A model generated the notes under the pieces. It had not been told where the DNA came from, searched no databases, and saw only the letters and a list, made by a program, of their open reading frames with translations. From the NCBI GenBank assembly GCA_050951095.1, contig JBMNIQ010000002.1:496001-560000 (forward strand): DNA of 64,000 nucleotides, written 5' to 3'. How positions within the stretch are numbered: the first letter of the stretch is position 1; each line of letters starts with the position of its first letter. Origin of the DNA: UMGS1519 sp050951095 (GTDB lineage: Bacteria > Actinomycetota > Coriobacteriia > Coriobacteriales > Eggerthellaceae). The position numbers and the translations under genes are program-made. Below, piece after piece: positions 48,799 through 56,839 of this stretch.

Positions 48799-49652
48799 CG
48801 TACGTGCATACCCACAAGGGAGAATCCCGTCCCCATGTGCATAGCGGGGCGCAACAGTCGCATACGCATGCGGACATGCCCGTTCCGGGCGATGATCCGG
48901 CCACGGCGCAGGGGCATCCCGCCGGCTTGCATCATCCGCATCGCGATGCGGACGCGCCGGCGCTCATCCGCTTTGAGGATTTCTGCTTCGCCTACGACGA
49001 CGAGCCCACGCTGCGCCATATCGACCTGGAGATCGATGCCGGGGACAGCGCCGTGCTGATGGGCTACAACGGGTCGGGCAAATCCACGTTGCTGAAGGCC
49101 ATCAACGGCCTGGTGTTCCCGCAGCAGGGCGCGTATTACTTCGACGGGCAGCGCGTGGACGAGAAGAGCATGAAGGACCCCCGCTTCGCGAAGAAGCTGC
49201 ACCAGCGCGTGGGCTTCATCTTCCAGGATTCCGATGCGCAGCTGTTCTGCTCGAACGTGGAGCAGGAGATCGCGTTCGGCCCGCGGCAGATGGGGCTGCC
49301 GGAGTCCGAGGTCGCCCAGCGCGTCGACGACGTGTGCGCGCTGCTGGACATTGCGAAGCTGCGCAAGCGCGCCCCGTACAACCTGTCGGGCGGCGAGAAG
49401 AAGAAGGTGGCCATCGCCTGCATCCTCAGCATGAACCCGGATGTGTACTGCTTCGACGAGCCGCTGAACGGGCTGGATATCAAGACGCGCGATTGGCTGT
49501 ACGGCTTCCTGCACCAGCTGAAGGATTCCGGCAAGACGCTCATCGTGTCCACGCACGACCAATCGCTGGCCGACGCGCTGGCGGATTACTTCATCTACAT
49601 GGGCGAACAGCACGAATACTCGGACATGCCGCACGTGCATATCAACGAGTAG
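48795..49652 (+). CDS. cbiO: ECF cobalt/nickel transporter ATPase CbiO with His-rich N-terminal extension
   Basis: A 285-residue ATPase. The ABC core starts at about residue 55: Walker A GYNGSGKST, Q-loop FQDSDAQ, signature LSGGEKKKVAIA, Walker B VYCFDEP, and H-loop STHDQS. The first 52 residues hold about 10 histidines (HTHKG, PHVHSG, SHTHAD, GLHHPHRD), and the end has PHVHINE. The extension probably binds the transported metal. Overlaps cbiQ by four bases, AAGGAG upstream. Last gene before a terminator. Confidence 0.92.
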   Translation: MTYVHTHKGESRPHVHSGAQQSHTHADMPVPGDDPATAQGHPAGLHHPHRDADAPALIRFEDFCFAYDDEPTLRHIDLEIDAGDSAVLMGYNGSGKSTLLKAINGLVFPQQGAYYFDGQRVDEKSMKDPRFAKKLHQRVGFIFQDSDAQLFCSNVEQEIAFGPRQMGLPESEVAQRVDDVCALLDIAKLRKRAPYNLSGGEKKKVAIACILSMNPDVYCFDEPLNGLDIKTRDWLYGFLHQLKDSGKTLIVSTHDQSLADALADYFIYMGEQHEYSDMPHVHINE

Positions 49653-49710
49653 GCGCCGTTTCGCGAACGGCAGGAGCCCCTCTGGGCACGGCAGTCAGCC
49701 TTTTTCGGAT

Positions 49711-49750
49711 GCGGCCCGCCGACCCTTCCGGCACGGCGGGCCGTCTTGTT
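49711..49750 (+). terminator. Terminator of the cbiMQO operon
   Basis: GGCCCGCCG (49713-49721) and CGGCGGGCC (49734-49742) form a 9-bp stem, followed by GTCTTGTTT. It lies 60 bases past cbiO. Confidence 0.8.
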
Positions 49751-49867
49751 TCCATGTGGCCGCCCCGTCCGGGCCGCTTCATGGCGCCTCCTTGTAGTAT
49801 CGTTTGTAGTTCAAGCGAGCCTGCGCATCCGGGAGATGCGCAGAAAGGGAAAGAGGCGCACGAGGCA

Positions 49868-50647
49868 ATGGCGAAATACGACGGATACGTTGGAGCGTTC
49901 GATTCGGGCGTCGGCGGCATCAGCGTTTTGAAGGCCATGGTACGCGAACTGCCGCACGAGAAGTTCATCTATTACGGCGATTCCGCGAATGCGCCGTACG
50001 GCGACAAAGAAGACGAGCAGGTGCGTCGGCTGGCCAGCAACGTGGTGGACCGCATGGTGGACGATGGCGTGAAGGCCATCGTCATCGCGTGCAACACGGC
50101 CACGAGCGCCGCGAAGGAAACCGTGCGTGCCGCACATCCGGAGCTTCCCATCCTGGGCGTGGAGCCGGCGCTGAAGCCGGCGCTGGAAGCGGATCTGCCC
50201 GGAGACATCCTGGTCATGGCCACGCGCATGACGCTGCGGCGCGACTCGTACAAGCAGCTGGTGCGCGAATACGGCTGGATGTCCGACGACCGCATTGTGC
50301 AGCTGCCGTGCCCGGGTCTTTCCGACCTGGTGGAGACCGGCGACCTTGACGGCAAGCCCATGCGCGACTACCTGGAGAACCTGCTGGCGCCGTATGCCGG
50401 CAAGGTGGGAAGCGTGGTGCTGGGCTGCACGCACTACCCGTTCGTGCGCGAGCAGATTCGCCGCATCGTGGGCGACGTGCCGTTCTTCGACGGCGGCGCG
50501 GGCACGGCGCATCACCTGCGCCATCGCCTGGAGGAAAACGGGCTGCTGGCGCCCGATACGCAGGAAGGCAGCGTGGAATTCGCCTCCAGCATGGAGGGCG
50601 AGGACATCCTGAACGTGTACCGCCGCCTGTACCGGCTGCCGCTGTAG
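49868..50647 (+). CDS. murI: Glutamate racemase
   Basis: Supplies D-glutamate for peptidoglycan. The 259-residue enzyme has the substrate loop FDSGVGG, the first catalytic Cys in ACNTATS and the second in GCTHYPF. A GGAGTA segment is present near the end. ATG at 49868 with GAGG close upstream (GAGGCA). Other in-frame starts further upstream would lie inside or beyond the cbiO terminator. The Nudix gene follows six bases later. Confidence 0.96.
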   Translation: MAKYDGYVGAFDSGVGGISVLKAMVRELPHEKFIYYGDSANAPYGDKEDEQVRRLASNVVDRMVDDGVKAIVIACNTATSAAKETVRAAHPELPILGVEPALKPALEADLPGDILVMATRMTLRRDSYKQLVREYGWMSDDRIVQLPCPGLSDLVETGDLDGKPMRDYLENLLAPYAGKVGSVVLGCTHYPFVREQIRRIVGDVPFFDGGAGTAHHLRHRLEENGLLAPDTQEGSVEFASSMEGEDILNVYRRLYRLPL

Positions 50648-50653
50648 GCTGCC

Positions 50654-51328
50654 ATGGCTGCCGAAATGCATGCGGGCGAAGGGGCGGATGCAGCCGCCTG
50701 GACCTGGGACGGGGATGCCGGCGCGCGCCTGCTGGCGTCCGAACTGGCCGCCTACCGGCCCTTCAACGAGCAGGAGCAGGTGGACCGCGGCGTGCTGCTT
50801 TCGTACCTGCGGCAGCATCCCGACTGCTTCGACCGCAGCAGCCTGGCGCATTTCGCCTGCTCGATATGGACGGTGGACCCGGCGGTGCAGCGCACGCTGA
50901 TGGTCTACCACAACATCTATGATTCCTGGTCGTGGATCGGCGGGCATGCCGACGGCGAGCGCGACCTGGCCGCCGTTGCGCAGCGCGAGCTGCAGGAAGA
51001 GACGGGCGTGGCGCACGCGCGCCTGGTGCCGTGCGGCATCTACTCGCTCGAGGTGCTGACCGTGGACGGCCACCAGAAGCGCGGCGCGTACGTGGGGTCG
51101 CACCTGCATCTGAACGTGACGTACCTGGCAGTGGCGGATCCCTCCGAACCGCTGCGCATTGCCCCTGATGAGAACAGCGGCGTGCAGTGGGTGGACCTGG
51201 CCGATGCCGTGGCGCTGTCCACGGAGCCGTGGATCCGCGACCGCATCTACCGCAAGCTCATCGCGAAGCTGCCGTCCGTGCCGGCGGCGGCATGGCATGC
51301 GGCGGGCGCGCATCCGTCGTTTTCCTAG
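50654..51328 (+). CDS. Nudix hydrolase
   Basis: A 224-residue hydrolase of nucleoside diphosphate derivatives. The Nudix box is complete: GGHADGERDLAAVAQRELQEE followed by TGV, with the REUXEE glutamates (about residues 99-121, shown in two parts). The N-terminal 60 residues form an extra helical domain. The substrate cannot be read. It begins six bases after murI, so it is in the same operon. Confidence 0.9.
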   Translation: MAAEMHAGEGADAAAWTWDGDAGARLLASELAAYRPFNEQEQVDRGVLLSYLRQHPDCFDRSSLAHFACSIWTVDPAVQRTLMVYHNIYDSWSWIGGHADGERDLAAVAQRELQEETGVAHARLVPCGIYSLEVLTVDGHQKRGAYVGSHLHLNVTYLAVADPSEPLRIAPDENSGVQWVDLADAVALSTEPWIRDRIYRKLIAKLPSVPAAAWHAAGAHPSFS

Positions 51329-51340
51329 GGGCTTAGGGGC

Positions 51341-51360
51341 CTGCACGCAATAGCGTGCAG
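51341..51360. terminator. Perfect tetraloop hairpin after the Nudix gene
   Basis: CTGCACGC and GCGTGCAG pair perfectly over 8 bp around AATA, 12 bases after the Nudix stop. No T run follows, so it is only a possible terminator. Confidence 0.5.
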
Positions 51361-51412
51361 CACATGCGGGCAGGCGCGTGCCGTGCGTCATGCCGCGCGC
51401 ACGCATTCGGGG

Positions 51413-51468
51413 AACAAACGAAACGGGCGCGCAGGCGCCGTCCAAGGAGACGGTCGCCCAGCGCGCCC
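51413..51468 (-). terminator. Terminator of the hcp operon
   Basis: GGGCGCGC (51425-51432) and GCGCGCCC (51461-51468) with inner GGCG/CGCC and GTC/GAC pairs form a long stem. On the minus strand GTTTCGTTTGTTCC follows. It lies about 50 bases past hcp. Confidence 0.8.
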
Positions 51469-51519
51469 GCGTTGCATTCCGCGTATCGCCCGAGTCGGAC
51501 GATACGCTGCGTGCCGGGG

Positions 51520-53103
51520 CTATTCGCCCAGCAGCTCTGCCAGATCCTGCTCCGGCGTGGTGATGGGGGCAATCTGGAACTTCTCCACCAGGAAGTTCAG
51601 CACGTTCGGGCTGATGAATGCCGGCAGCGTGGGTCCCAGCTTGATGTTCGTGATGCCCAGGTGCAGCAGCGTCAGCAGGATGCAGACGGCCTTCTGCTCG
51701 TACCAGGACAGGACGAAGGACAGCGGCAGGTCGTTCACGCCGCACTCGAACGCGTTCGCCAGCGCCACGGCGATCTGGATGGCGCTGTAGGCGTCGTTGC
51801 ACTGGCCCACGTCCATCAGGCGCGGCAGGCCGCCGATGGTGCCCAGGTCAAGGTCGTTGAAGCGGTACTTGCCGCAGGCCAGCGTCAGCACCACGGAGTC
51901 GGCGGGCGTCTGCTTCACGAAGTCCGTGTAGTAGTTGCGGCCGGGACGCGCGCCGTCGCAGCCGGCAACCAGGAAGAAGTGCTTGATGCCGCCGGATTTC
52001 ACGGCAGCCACCACCTGGTCCGCAACGCTCAGGACGGTGCCCTGCGCAAAGCCCGTGGTCAGCTGCTCGCCGCCGTTGATGCCGTGCTGCTGCACGTCCT
52101 CGGCGTAGCCGCCCAGCTCCTTCGCCTTCTGGATCAGCGGCGTGAAGTCCTTGTCGGCGCCGATGTGCTGCAGGCCGGGGAACGCCACCAGCTCCGTGGT
52201 GTACACGCGGTCGGAATAGCTGGAGGTAGGCGGCATGAGGCAGTTCGTGGTGAACAGCACGGGCGCGGGGATGTCCTTGAACTCCTTGCGCTGGTTCTGC
52301 CAGGCCGTGCCGAAGTTGCCCTTCAGCTGCGGGTACTTCTTCAGCTGGGGATAGGCGTGCGCGGGCAGCATCTCGCCGTGCGTGTAGACGTTCACGCCCG
52401 TGCCCTTCGTCTGCTCCAGCAGCAGCTGCAGGTCGCGCAGGTCATGGCCGCTGACCACGATGAACGGACCGGCCTCGATGTTCATGCTCACGTTCGTGGG
52501 CTCCGGCGTGCCGTACGTCTCCGTGTTTGCCTTGTCCAGCAGGCCCATGCACGTCAGGTTCACCTCGCCGACCTTCAGCACCAGCGGCACCAGGCTCTCC
52601 ATGCTGCCCTCGGCGGCCAGCGCGGCCAGCGCCTCGCGGAAGAATGCGTTCACCGTGGGGTCCTCGTAACCCAGCACGCGGGCATGGTACGCGTAGGCGG
52701 CCATGCCGCGGATGCCGAAGAGCACGAGCGACTTCAGCGAGCGGATGTCCTCGTTCGCATTCCAGATGCGGTTCATGTCGTAGTCGGGGGCGGGGGCAAC
52801 GCCGCCGCCGGCCGCTGCCAGCTTCGTTGCCTCGTGCACGTCCTCGGTCAGCTTCTTAATCTCCGCCTTGTCGAAGTCCACGTTCGTGACGCAGGCGAAC
52901 AGGCCGTCGATGATCAGCTGATCCGTCTCAGCAGCCTTGGTCTTGCCTTCTTCGCAGGTCAAGGCATGGGCAATAAGCGCGCCTGTAAGCTCATCCTGTG
53001 CCAGCGCAACGTCAAGCGGCTTGCCGCAGACTCCTGCCTTGCCTGTGCAGGCGCTGCAGCCCGCGGTCTGTTCGCATTGGAAGCAGAACATCTGATTATC
53101 CAT
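51520..53103 (-). CDS. hcp: Hydroxylamine reductase / hybrid cluster protein
   Basis: Reduces hydroxylamine and nitric oxide; protects against nitrosative stress. The 527-residue protein has the N-terminal cluster cysteines CFQCEQ, then CSAC and GVCGK with spacing closest to the [4Fe-4S] class. Hybrid-cluster ligands appear in GHDLRDL, TTNCLMPP, VAGCDGARPGR and TLACGKYRF. ATG at 53103 with AAAGGAATCC upstream; the frame runs on to 53157 but has no better start. It follows the ferredoxin-like gene by about 100 bases; the Crp-type regulator is divergent beyond that. Confidence 0.96.
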   Translation of the reverse strand: MDNQMFCFQCEQTAGCSACTGKAGVCGKPLDVALAQDELTGALIAHALTCEEGKTKAAETDQLIIDGLFACVTNVDFDKAEIKKLTEDVHEATKLAAAGGGVAPAPDYDMNRIWNANEDIRSLKSLVLFGIRGMAAYAYHARVLGYEDPTVNAFFREALAALAAEGSMESLVPLVLKVGEVNLTCMGLLDKANTETYGTPEPTNVSMNIEAGPFIVVSGHDLRDLQLLLEQTKGTGVNVYTHGEMLPAHAYPQLKKYPQLKGNFGTAWQNQRKEFKDIPAPVLFTTNCLMPPTSSYSDRVYTTELVAFPGLQHIGADKDFTPLIQKAKELGGYAEDVQQHGINGGEQLTTGFAQGTVLSVADQVVAAVKSGGIKHFFLVAGCDGARPGRNYYTDFVKQTPADSVVLTLACGKYRFNDLDLGTIGGLPRLMDVGQCNDAYSAIQIAVALANAFECGVNDLPLSFVLSWYEQKAVCILLTLLHLGITNIKLGPTLPAFISPNVLNFLVEKFQIAPITTPEQDLAELLGE

Positions 53104-53206
53104 GAATGGATTCCTTTCGTCTCCGTATGTCCCGTGTACCGTGTGTGGTTGCGGCAATCGATGAAGGGCGTGACGGATGCCGCTGGTGCCGGCCCGCCCG
53201 ATTGCG

Positions 53207-53953
53207 CTAATCCAGGATGCGGCCGTCCAGCGAGAACGTGACTATCTGCCAGGGAATGAACTTGCCGCTGGTGCGCAGGGCCTCCACGGCCGCATGCTCC
53301 AGGCCGCCGCAGCACGGAACCTCCATGCGCGTGACGGTCAGGCTCTTGACGTCGTTCGTGGCGATGATCTGCGCCAGCTTGTCCGTGTAATCCACGCCGT
53401 CGAGCTTCGGGCAGCCGATGAGCGCGACCTTGTTGCGGATGAAATCCTGGTGGAAGTTCGCGTATGCATAGGCGCAGCAATCGGCGGCGATCAGCAGGTT
53501 CGCGCCGTCGAAGTACGGTGCGTTCGTGGGAGCCAGCTTGATCTGCACCGGCCAGTTCACCAGCTGCGATTCCGGTACGGCTTCCGCAACGGCCGTTGCA
53601 GCGCCGGCGTTCTCAAGCGCTGCGGAAGCGCTGCGGTCGAACGTGCGCTGCGCCGATCCCGGGCACTGGAAGCCCGGATGTGCATGGGGCGCGGTGGCAG
53701 ATTGATTCATTGCTCGTCTCCTTTTGTTCTCGGCAACGGCCGCTTCGTCGTAGGCGGCCGCCTCGCGTTCGACGAACGTGATGGCGCCCGTGGGGCATTC
53801 CGGCAGGCAATCCCCGAAACCGTCGCAGTAGTCGTCGCGCGTCAGCGTGGCCTTGCCGTCGATGATGGCGATGGCGCCCTCGTGGCAGGCATCGGCGCAG
53901 ATTCCGCAGCCGTTGCACTTGTCCTGGTCGATTTCGATGATCTTGCGGATCAT
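53207..53953 (-). CDS. Ferredoxin-type electron donor next to Hcp
   Basis: A 248-residue iron-sulfur protein. A complete CNGCGICADACHEGA (4Fe-4S) motif lies at residues 13-23. The second site, YCDGFGDCLPECPTGAI, has three Cys in a C-x5-C-x3-CP pattern rather than four. A linker leads to a C-terminal domain with further cysteines (ADCCAYAY, IGCPKLDG, EVPCCGG), likely more clusters or metal sites. It probably passes electrons to Hcp in place of the classical Hcr reductase. The adjacent location and the operon order support this. Confidence 0.88.
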   Translation of the reverse strand: MIRKIIEIDQDKCNGCGICADACHEGAIAIIDGKATLTRDDYCDGFGDCLPECPTGAITFVEREAAAYDEAAVAENKRRRAMNQSATAPHAHPGFQCPGSAQRTFDRSASAALENAGAATAVAEAVPESQLVNWPVQIKLAPTNAPYFDGANLLIAADCCAYAYANFHQDFIRNKVALIGCPKLDGVDYTDKLAQIIATNDVKSLTVTRMEVPCCGGLEHAAVEALRTSGKFIPWQIVTFSLDGRILD

Positions 53954-54038
53954 GCCATCCTCCCTTCACCGAGGCCTTCGGCCTGTGGCGTTCGTTCAAT
54001 CGATGGTTAGAGCATACGGAGGGTCGCAGATGCTGTAT

Positions 54039-54052
54039 GTTGTAATTCCAAC
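54039..54052. promoter_or_regulatory. Palindromic site between the hcp operon and the Crp/Fnr gene
   Basis: GTTGnAATTnCAAC is a perfect 14-bp inverted repeat apart from its two n positions. It lies 87 bases before the ferredoxin start and 32 before the regulator, where it could serve both. It differs from the classical Crp/Fnr/HcpR consensus TTGTGA-N6-TCACAA but shares TTG...CAA ends. Confidence 0.5.
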
Positions 54053-54083
54053 GAAAGAAAAATTTCTCAAAAAGGAGGCTGCT

Positions 54084-54821
54084 ATGGCGGGAAGCGAATG
54101 GATGACGGCGCCGATGCCGCTTGCAGGCAGTCCGCATCGTGCAAAGGGCGTGGAACGCCATGCCGCCTTCCTGGCCGGCACGCCGCTGTTCAAGGGCGTG
54201 GAGCCCGATCAGGTGTCGGCCATGCTGGGCTGCCTGGATGCCCAAGAGCGCCGCTATGCGGAGGGCGAGTACATCTACCGCATGGGCGACAAGGTCTCGT
54301 CGCTGGGCGTGGTGGTGGAAGGCGCCGTGCGCGTGGAGACGGTGGATGCCTGGGGGTCCACCAGCATCATCGCGTACAAGGATGCCGGCAACGTGTTCGC
54401 GGAATCGTATGCGGCCGTGCCCAGCAGCCCCATGATGATGAGCGTCGTGGCGGCGAGGGACTGCGACATCGTGTTCCTGAACGTCATGAAGCTGCATACG
54501 TCCTGTTCGCATGCGTGCCTATTCCATGCGCTGGCTGCCGGCAACCTGCTCGAGATCCTGGCGCGCAACAACCAGGCGCTTTCGCGGCACATTCAGCACG
54601 TGATGCCGAAGAACCTCCGCGGCAAGGTGCTGGCGTACCTGTCGTCGCAGGCGAACGCCGCCGGCACGAACGAATTCGACATCCCGTTCAACCGCCAGCA
54701 GCTGGCGGACTATCTGGGTGTGGACCGCAGCGCGCTGTCCGCGGAGCTGTCGAAGATGCAGAAGGAGGGCATCCTGACCACGCGCCGCAGCCATTTCGTG
54801 CTGAACGACACGCTGCTGTAG
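54084..54821 (+). CDS. Crp/Fnr-family regulator (HcpR-like)
   Basis: A 245-residue regulator with an N-terminal cyclic-nucleotide-binding fold (about 30-150: GVVVEGAVRVETVD, AESYAAVPSSPMMMSVVAARD as part) and a C-terminal winged helix (about 185-240: FNRQQLADYLGVDRSALSAE). Cys residues (GCLDA, CSHAC) may sense redox, but no Fnr-type N-terminal cluster is seen. Divergent from ferredoxin-hcp, so it probably senses nitrosative stress through haem or another cofactor and activates hcp. Strong AAAGGAGG five bases before the ATG. Confidence 0.9.
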   Translation: MAGSEWMTAPMPLAGSPHRAKGVERHAAFLAGTPLFKGVEPDQVSAMLGCLDAQERRYAEGEYIYRMGDKVSSLGVVVEGAVRVETVDAWGSTSIIAYKDAGNVFAESYAAVPSSPMMMSVVAARDCDIVFLNVMKLHTSCSHACLFHALAAGNLLEILARNNQALSRHIQHVMPKNLRGKVLAYLSSQANAAGTNEFDIPFNRQQLADYLGVDRSALSAELSKMQKEGILTTRRSHFVLNDTLL

Positions 54822-54960
54822 GGAGCGCAGCGCGTTTGGCGGGTGCGGGCTGTGACGAATGGCCGCAGCGAGGGGTGCACGCTATGCGGATGCGCGCGTC
54901 CCGCGGGCATCACTCGGGCGGGGGCGTCCCGCGGGCGCGGGCATCGCGCAGGTGTAGGCG

Positions 54961-56184
54961 CTACGCGGATGCGCGCGTCCGCACGGGATGCGCCTTGCGG
55001 CGCGCCGGCAGTCCGCTCGGGACCGACGCAGCGTGCGCGTCGCGGCGCCGATGCCAGGCGCGCGACCCGGCCTTTATCAGGCGGTCCAGCACATACGTGC
55101 AGGCCAGGACCAGCACCAGGCGCAAGCCGAACCAATACAGGCCCTGCAGCGTCTGGTCCCAGTTCCACACGTCGGGGCGGAAGAATTCCATGATCTTCTG
55201 CCAGTTGAACACGGCGGATTCCACGCGGTGCACGCACAGGATGTACAGCGACGCGACGCCGCACCAGGCCAGTCCCCGGTTCACGGCCGGGATGCCGAAG
55301 CGCTCCAGACCCATGCACAGCTTCATGACCACCAGGCTGCCGGCGGCGGCCGTGACCAGCGTCACGGGATTATCCAGGTACGAGCGCACGGCGATGTCGC
55401 CGCTTCCGTACACCGTGTAGCAGAACCACACCGCAGTCAGGGCAATCCAAGCAGGCAGCGGCGCGTGCATCAGATCGGAGCGCTTTGCCAGGATGCCCAG
55501 GTACATGAAGAACGTGACGACCAGGGCGGTGTCGACATCGAACGGCAGGCGCGCCTGGTTGCCGATGGCTATGCCCATCACGACCAGGGCCGCGACGCCG
55601 GCGCATTCGCCCAGCACCTGCGCGTGGCGGGCGACCCAGCGGGCGGGGGTGCAGGCGGCAAGGCGCTGCAGCGCATCGGGCGCGGCGGCCGTGCGCTTCG
55701 CCAAGGCATCTGGGGCTTCCAGCTGATGCCCCAGGGCCTCGCTGCGCAGCAGTACCTCATTCAGCAGGATGCGCGCCACGAACAGGCACGGCAGGAACCA
55801 CAGCGCGCCGATGGCCTGGAACATGTGGCCCCAGATGACGCCGGAATCGCCGGCGGCGTACAGGATCTCCACCAGCACCACGGGCCAGGAGCGCTGCGTG
55901 TCCAGGTTCGCATTCAGGGTGTTCGGGGACACGAAGGCGAAGGCGAACAGGATGCCGCACACAATGAAATACGGCACCAGCAGCCGGCGCGCGGAGGACT
56001 TGATCACCTGATTGCGCGGCTTCGCGCGCATCGTGAAGCCGGCGGCCAGGAAGAACAGCGGCATATGGAACGAATAGATGAAGCCATGGAGCAGGCAATC
56101 ATCGGCAAGGCAATGCCCCAGCACCATCAACAGAATCGCCAGGCCCTTCGCCAAGTCCAGCCACATCATGCGCTTTTTCGCCAT
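54961..56184 (-). CDS. Acyltransferase-3 family membrane protein
   Basis: A 407-residue membrane enzyme with about ten helices, resembling OatA/NolL-type O-acyltransferases. The start WLDLAKGLAILLMVLGHC with the catalytic-type His, then SFHMPLFFLAAGFTM and ARRLLVPYF, are typical. Cysteine- and Arg-rich C-terminal tail is cytosolic. It probably acylates a cell-surface sugar or lipid; no glycan gene cluster is nearby to define it. No acceptor assigned. AAAGGAG lies upstream of the ATG. Confidence 0.88.
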   Translation of the reverse strand: MAKKRMMWLDLAKGLAILLMVLGHCLADDCLLHGFIYSFHMPLFFLAAGFTMRAKPRNQVIKSSARRLLVPYFIVCGILFAFAFVSPNTLNANLDTQRSWPVVLVEILYAAGDSGVIWGHMFQAIGALWFLPCLFVARILLNEVLLRSEALGHQLEAPDALAKRTAAAPDALQRLAACTPARWVARHAQVLGECAGVAALVVMGIAIGNQARLPFDVDTALVVTFFMYLGILAKRSDLMHAPLPAWIALTAVWFCYTVYGSGDIAVRSYLDNPVTLVTAAAGSLVVMKLCMGLERFGIPAVNRGLAWCGVASLYILCVHRVESAVFNWQKIMEFFRPDVWNWDQTLQGLYWFGLRLVLVLACTYVLDRLIKAGSRAWHRRRDAHAASVPSGLPARRKAHPVRTRASA

Positions 56185-56344
56185 CGGATACGTTCAACTC
56201 CTTTTTTCTTCCGGGAATCAAAGGTAAAAAGCAACTATGTGTGCCTTATGAAACATCCGAAGGCTTCACACGATGGGTATCTTGCATACAGGTTAGTTTC
56301 AGGAAGCGGCGCGTGCGTTCGACGCATGCGCATCTCTGTCAAGA

Positions 56345-56386
56345 CAGACGGCACGGGTCGGCGCATCACGCCGCCCGTGCCGTCTG
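56345..56386 (-). terminator. Hairpin after the HIT gene
   Basis: CAGACGGCACGGG-CGGCG (56345-56363, one bulge) pairs with CGCCG-CCCGTGCCGTCTG (56369-56386). The minus-strand tail TCTTGACAG is a weak T run. It lies about 25 bases past the HIT stop. Confidence 0.65.
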
Positions 56387-56410
56387 CAGAATGCTGCCAG
56401 GGGAGTGCCG

Positions 56411-56770
56411 CTACTTGCAGCGTTGCGAGTTCTCGAACGTGAAGCGGCCCATCTTCACGCCGCCCAGGATATGGATGTGCAGGTGCTGCACGGTCTGCGC
56501 GGAATCCGGACCCGTGTTGATCACGGAACGGTAGCCGGACTCGTACACGCCCTTCGCCTTCGCAACTTCCGGGACCACGTGCAGCAGATGGCCCAGCAGC
56601 TCCGGCGGCACGTTATCGTGCAGGTCGTCGAAATGCTGCTTCGGCACCACCAGCGTATGCACGGGCGCTTCGGGCTCGATGTCGTCGAACGCGTAGACCA
56701 GGTCGTCTTCGTAGACCTTCTTCGACGGCACCTCGCCGGCGATGATCTTGCAGAACAGGCAGTCGCTCAT
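56411..56770 (-). CDS. HIT-family nucleotide hydrolase
   Basis: A 119-residue HINT-type protein that hydrolyses nucleoside phosphoramidates. CLFCKIIAGEVPS opens the family start, and QHLHIHILGG is the His triad (HxHxH). Length and sequence are typical. It lies 70 bases after the metH stop on the same strand and may be transcribed with it. Start ATG with AAAGGATCG upstream. Confidence 0.95.
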   Translation of the reverse strand: MSDCLFCKIIAGEVPSKKVYEDDLVYAFDDIEPEAPVHTLVVPKQHFDDLHDNVPPELLGHLLHVVPEVAKAKGVYESGYRSVINTGPDSAQTVQHLHIHILGGVKMGRFTFENSQRCK

Positions 56771-56839
56771 AGTTTGTCGATCCTTTCGATTCGCAGGTAC
56801 GGATGGGCGCGGGCGCTTGTGCGCGTGCGTGGAGCGGGG

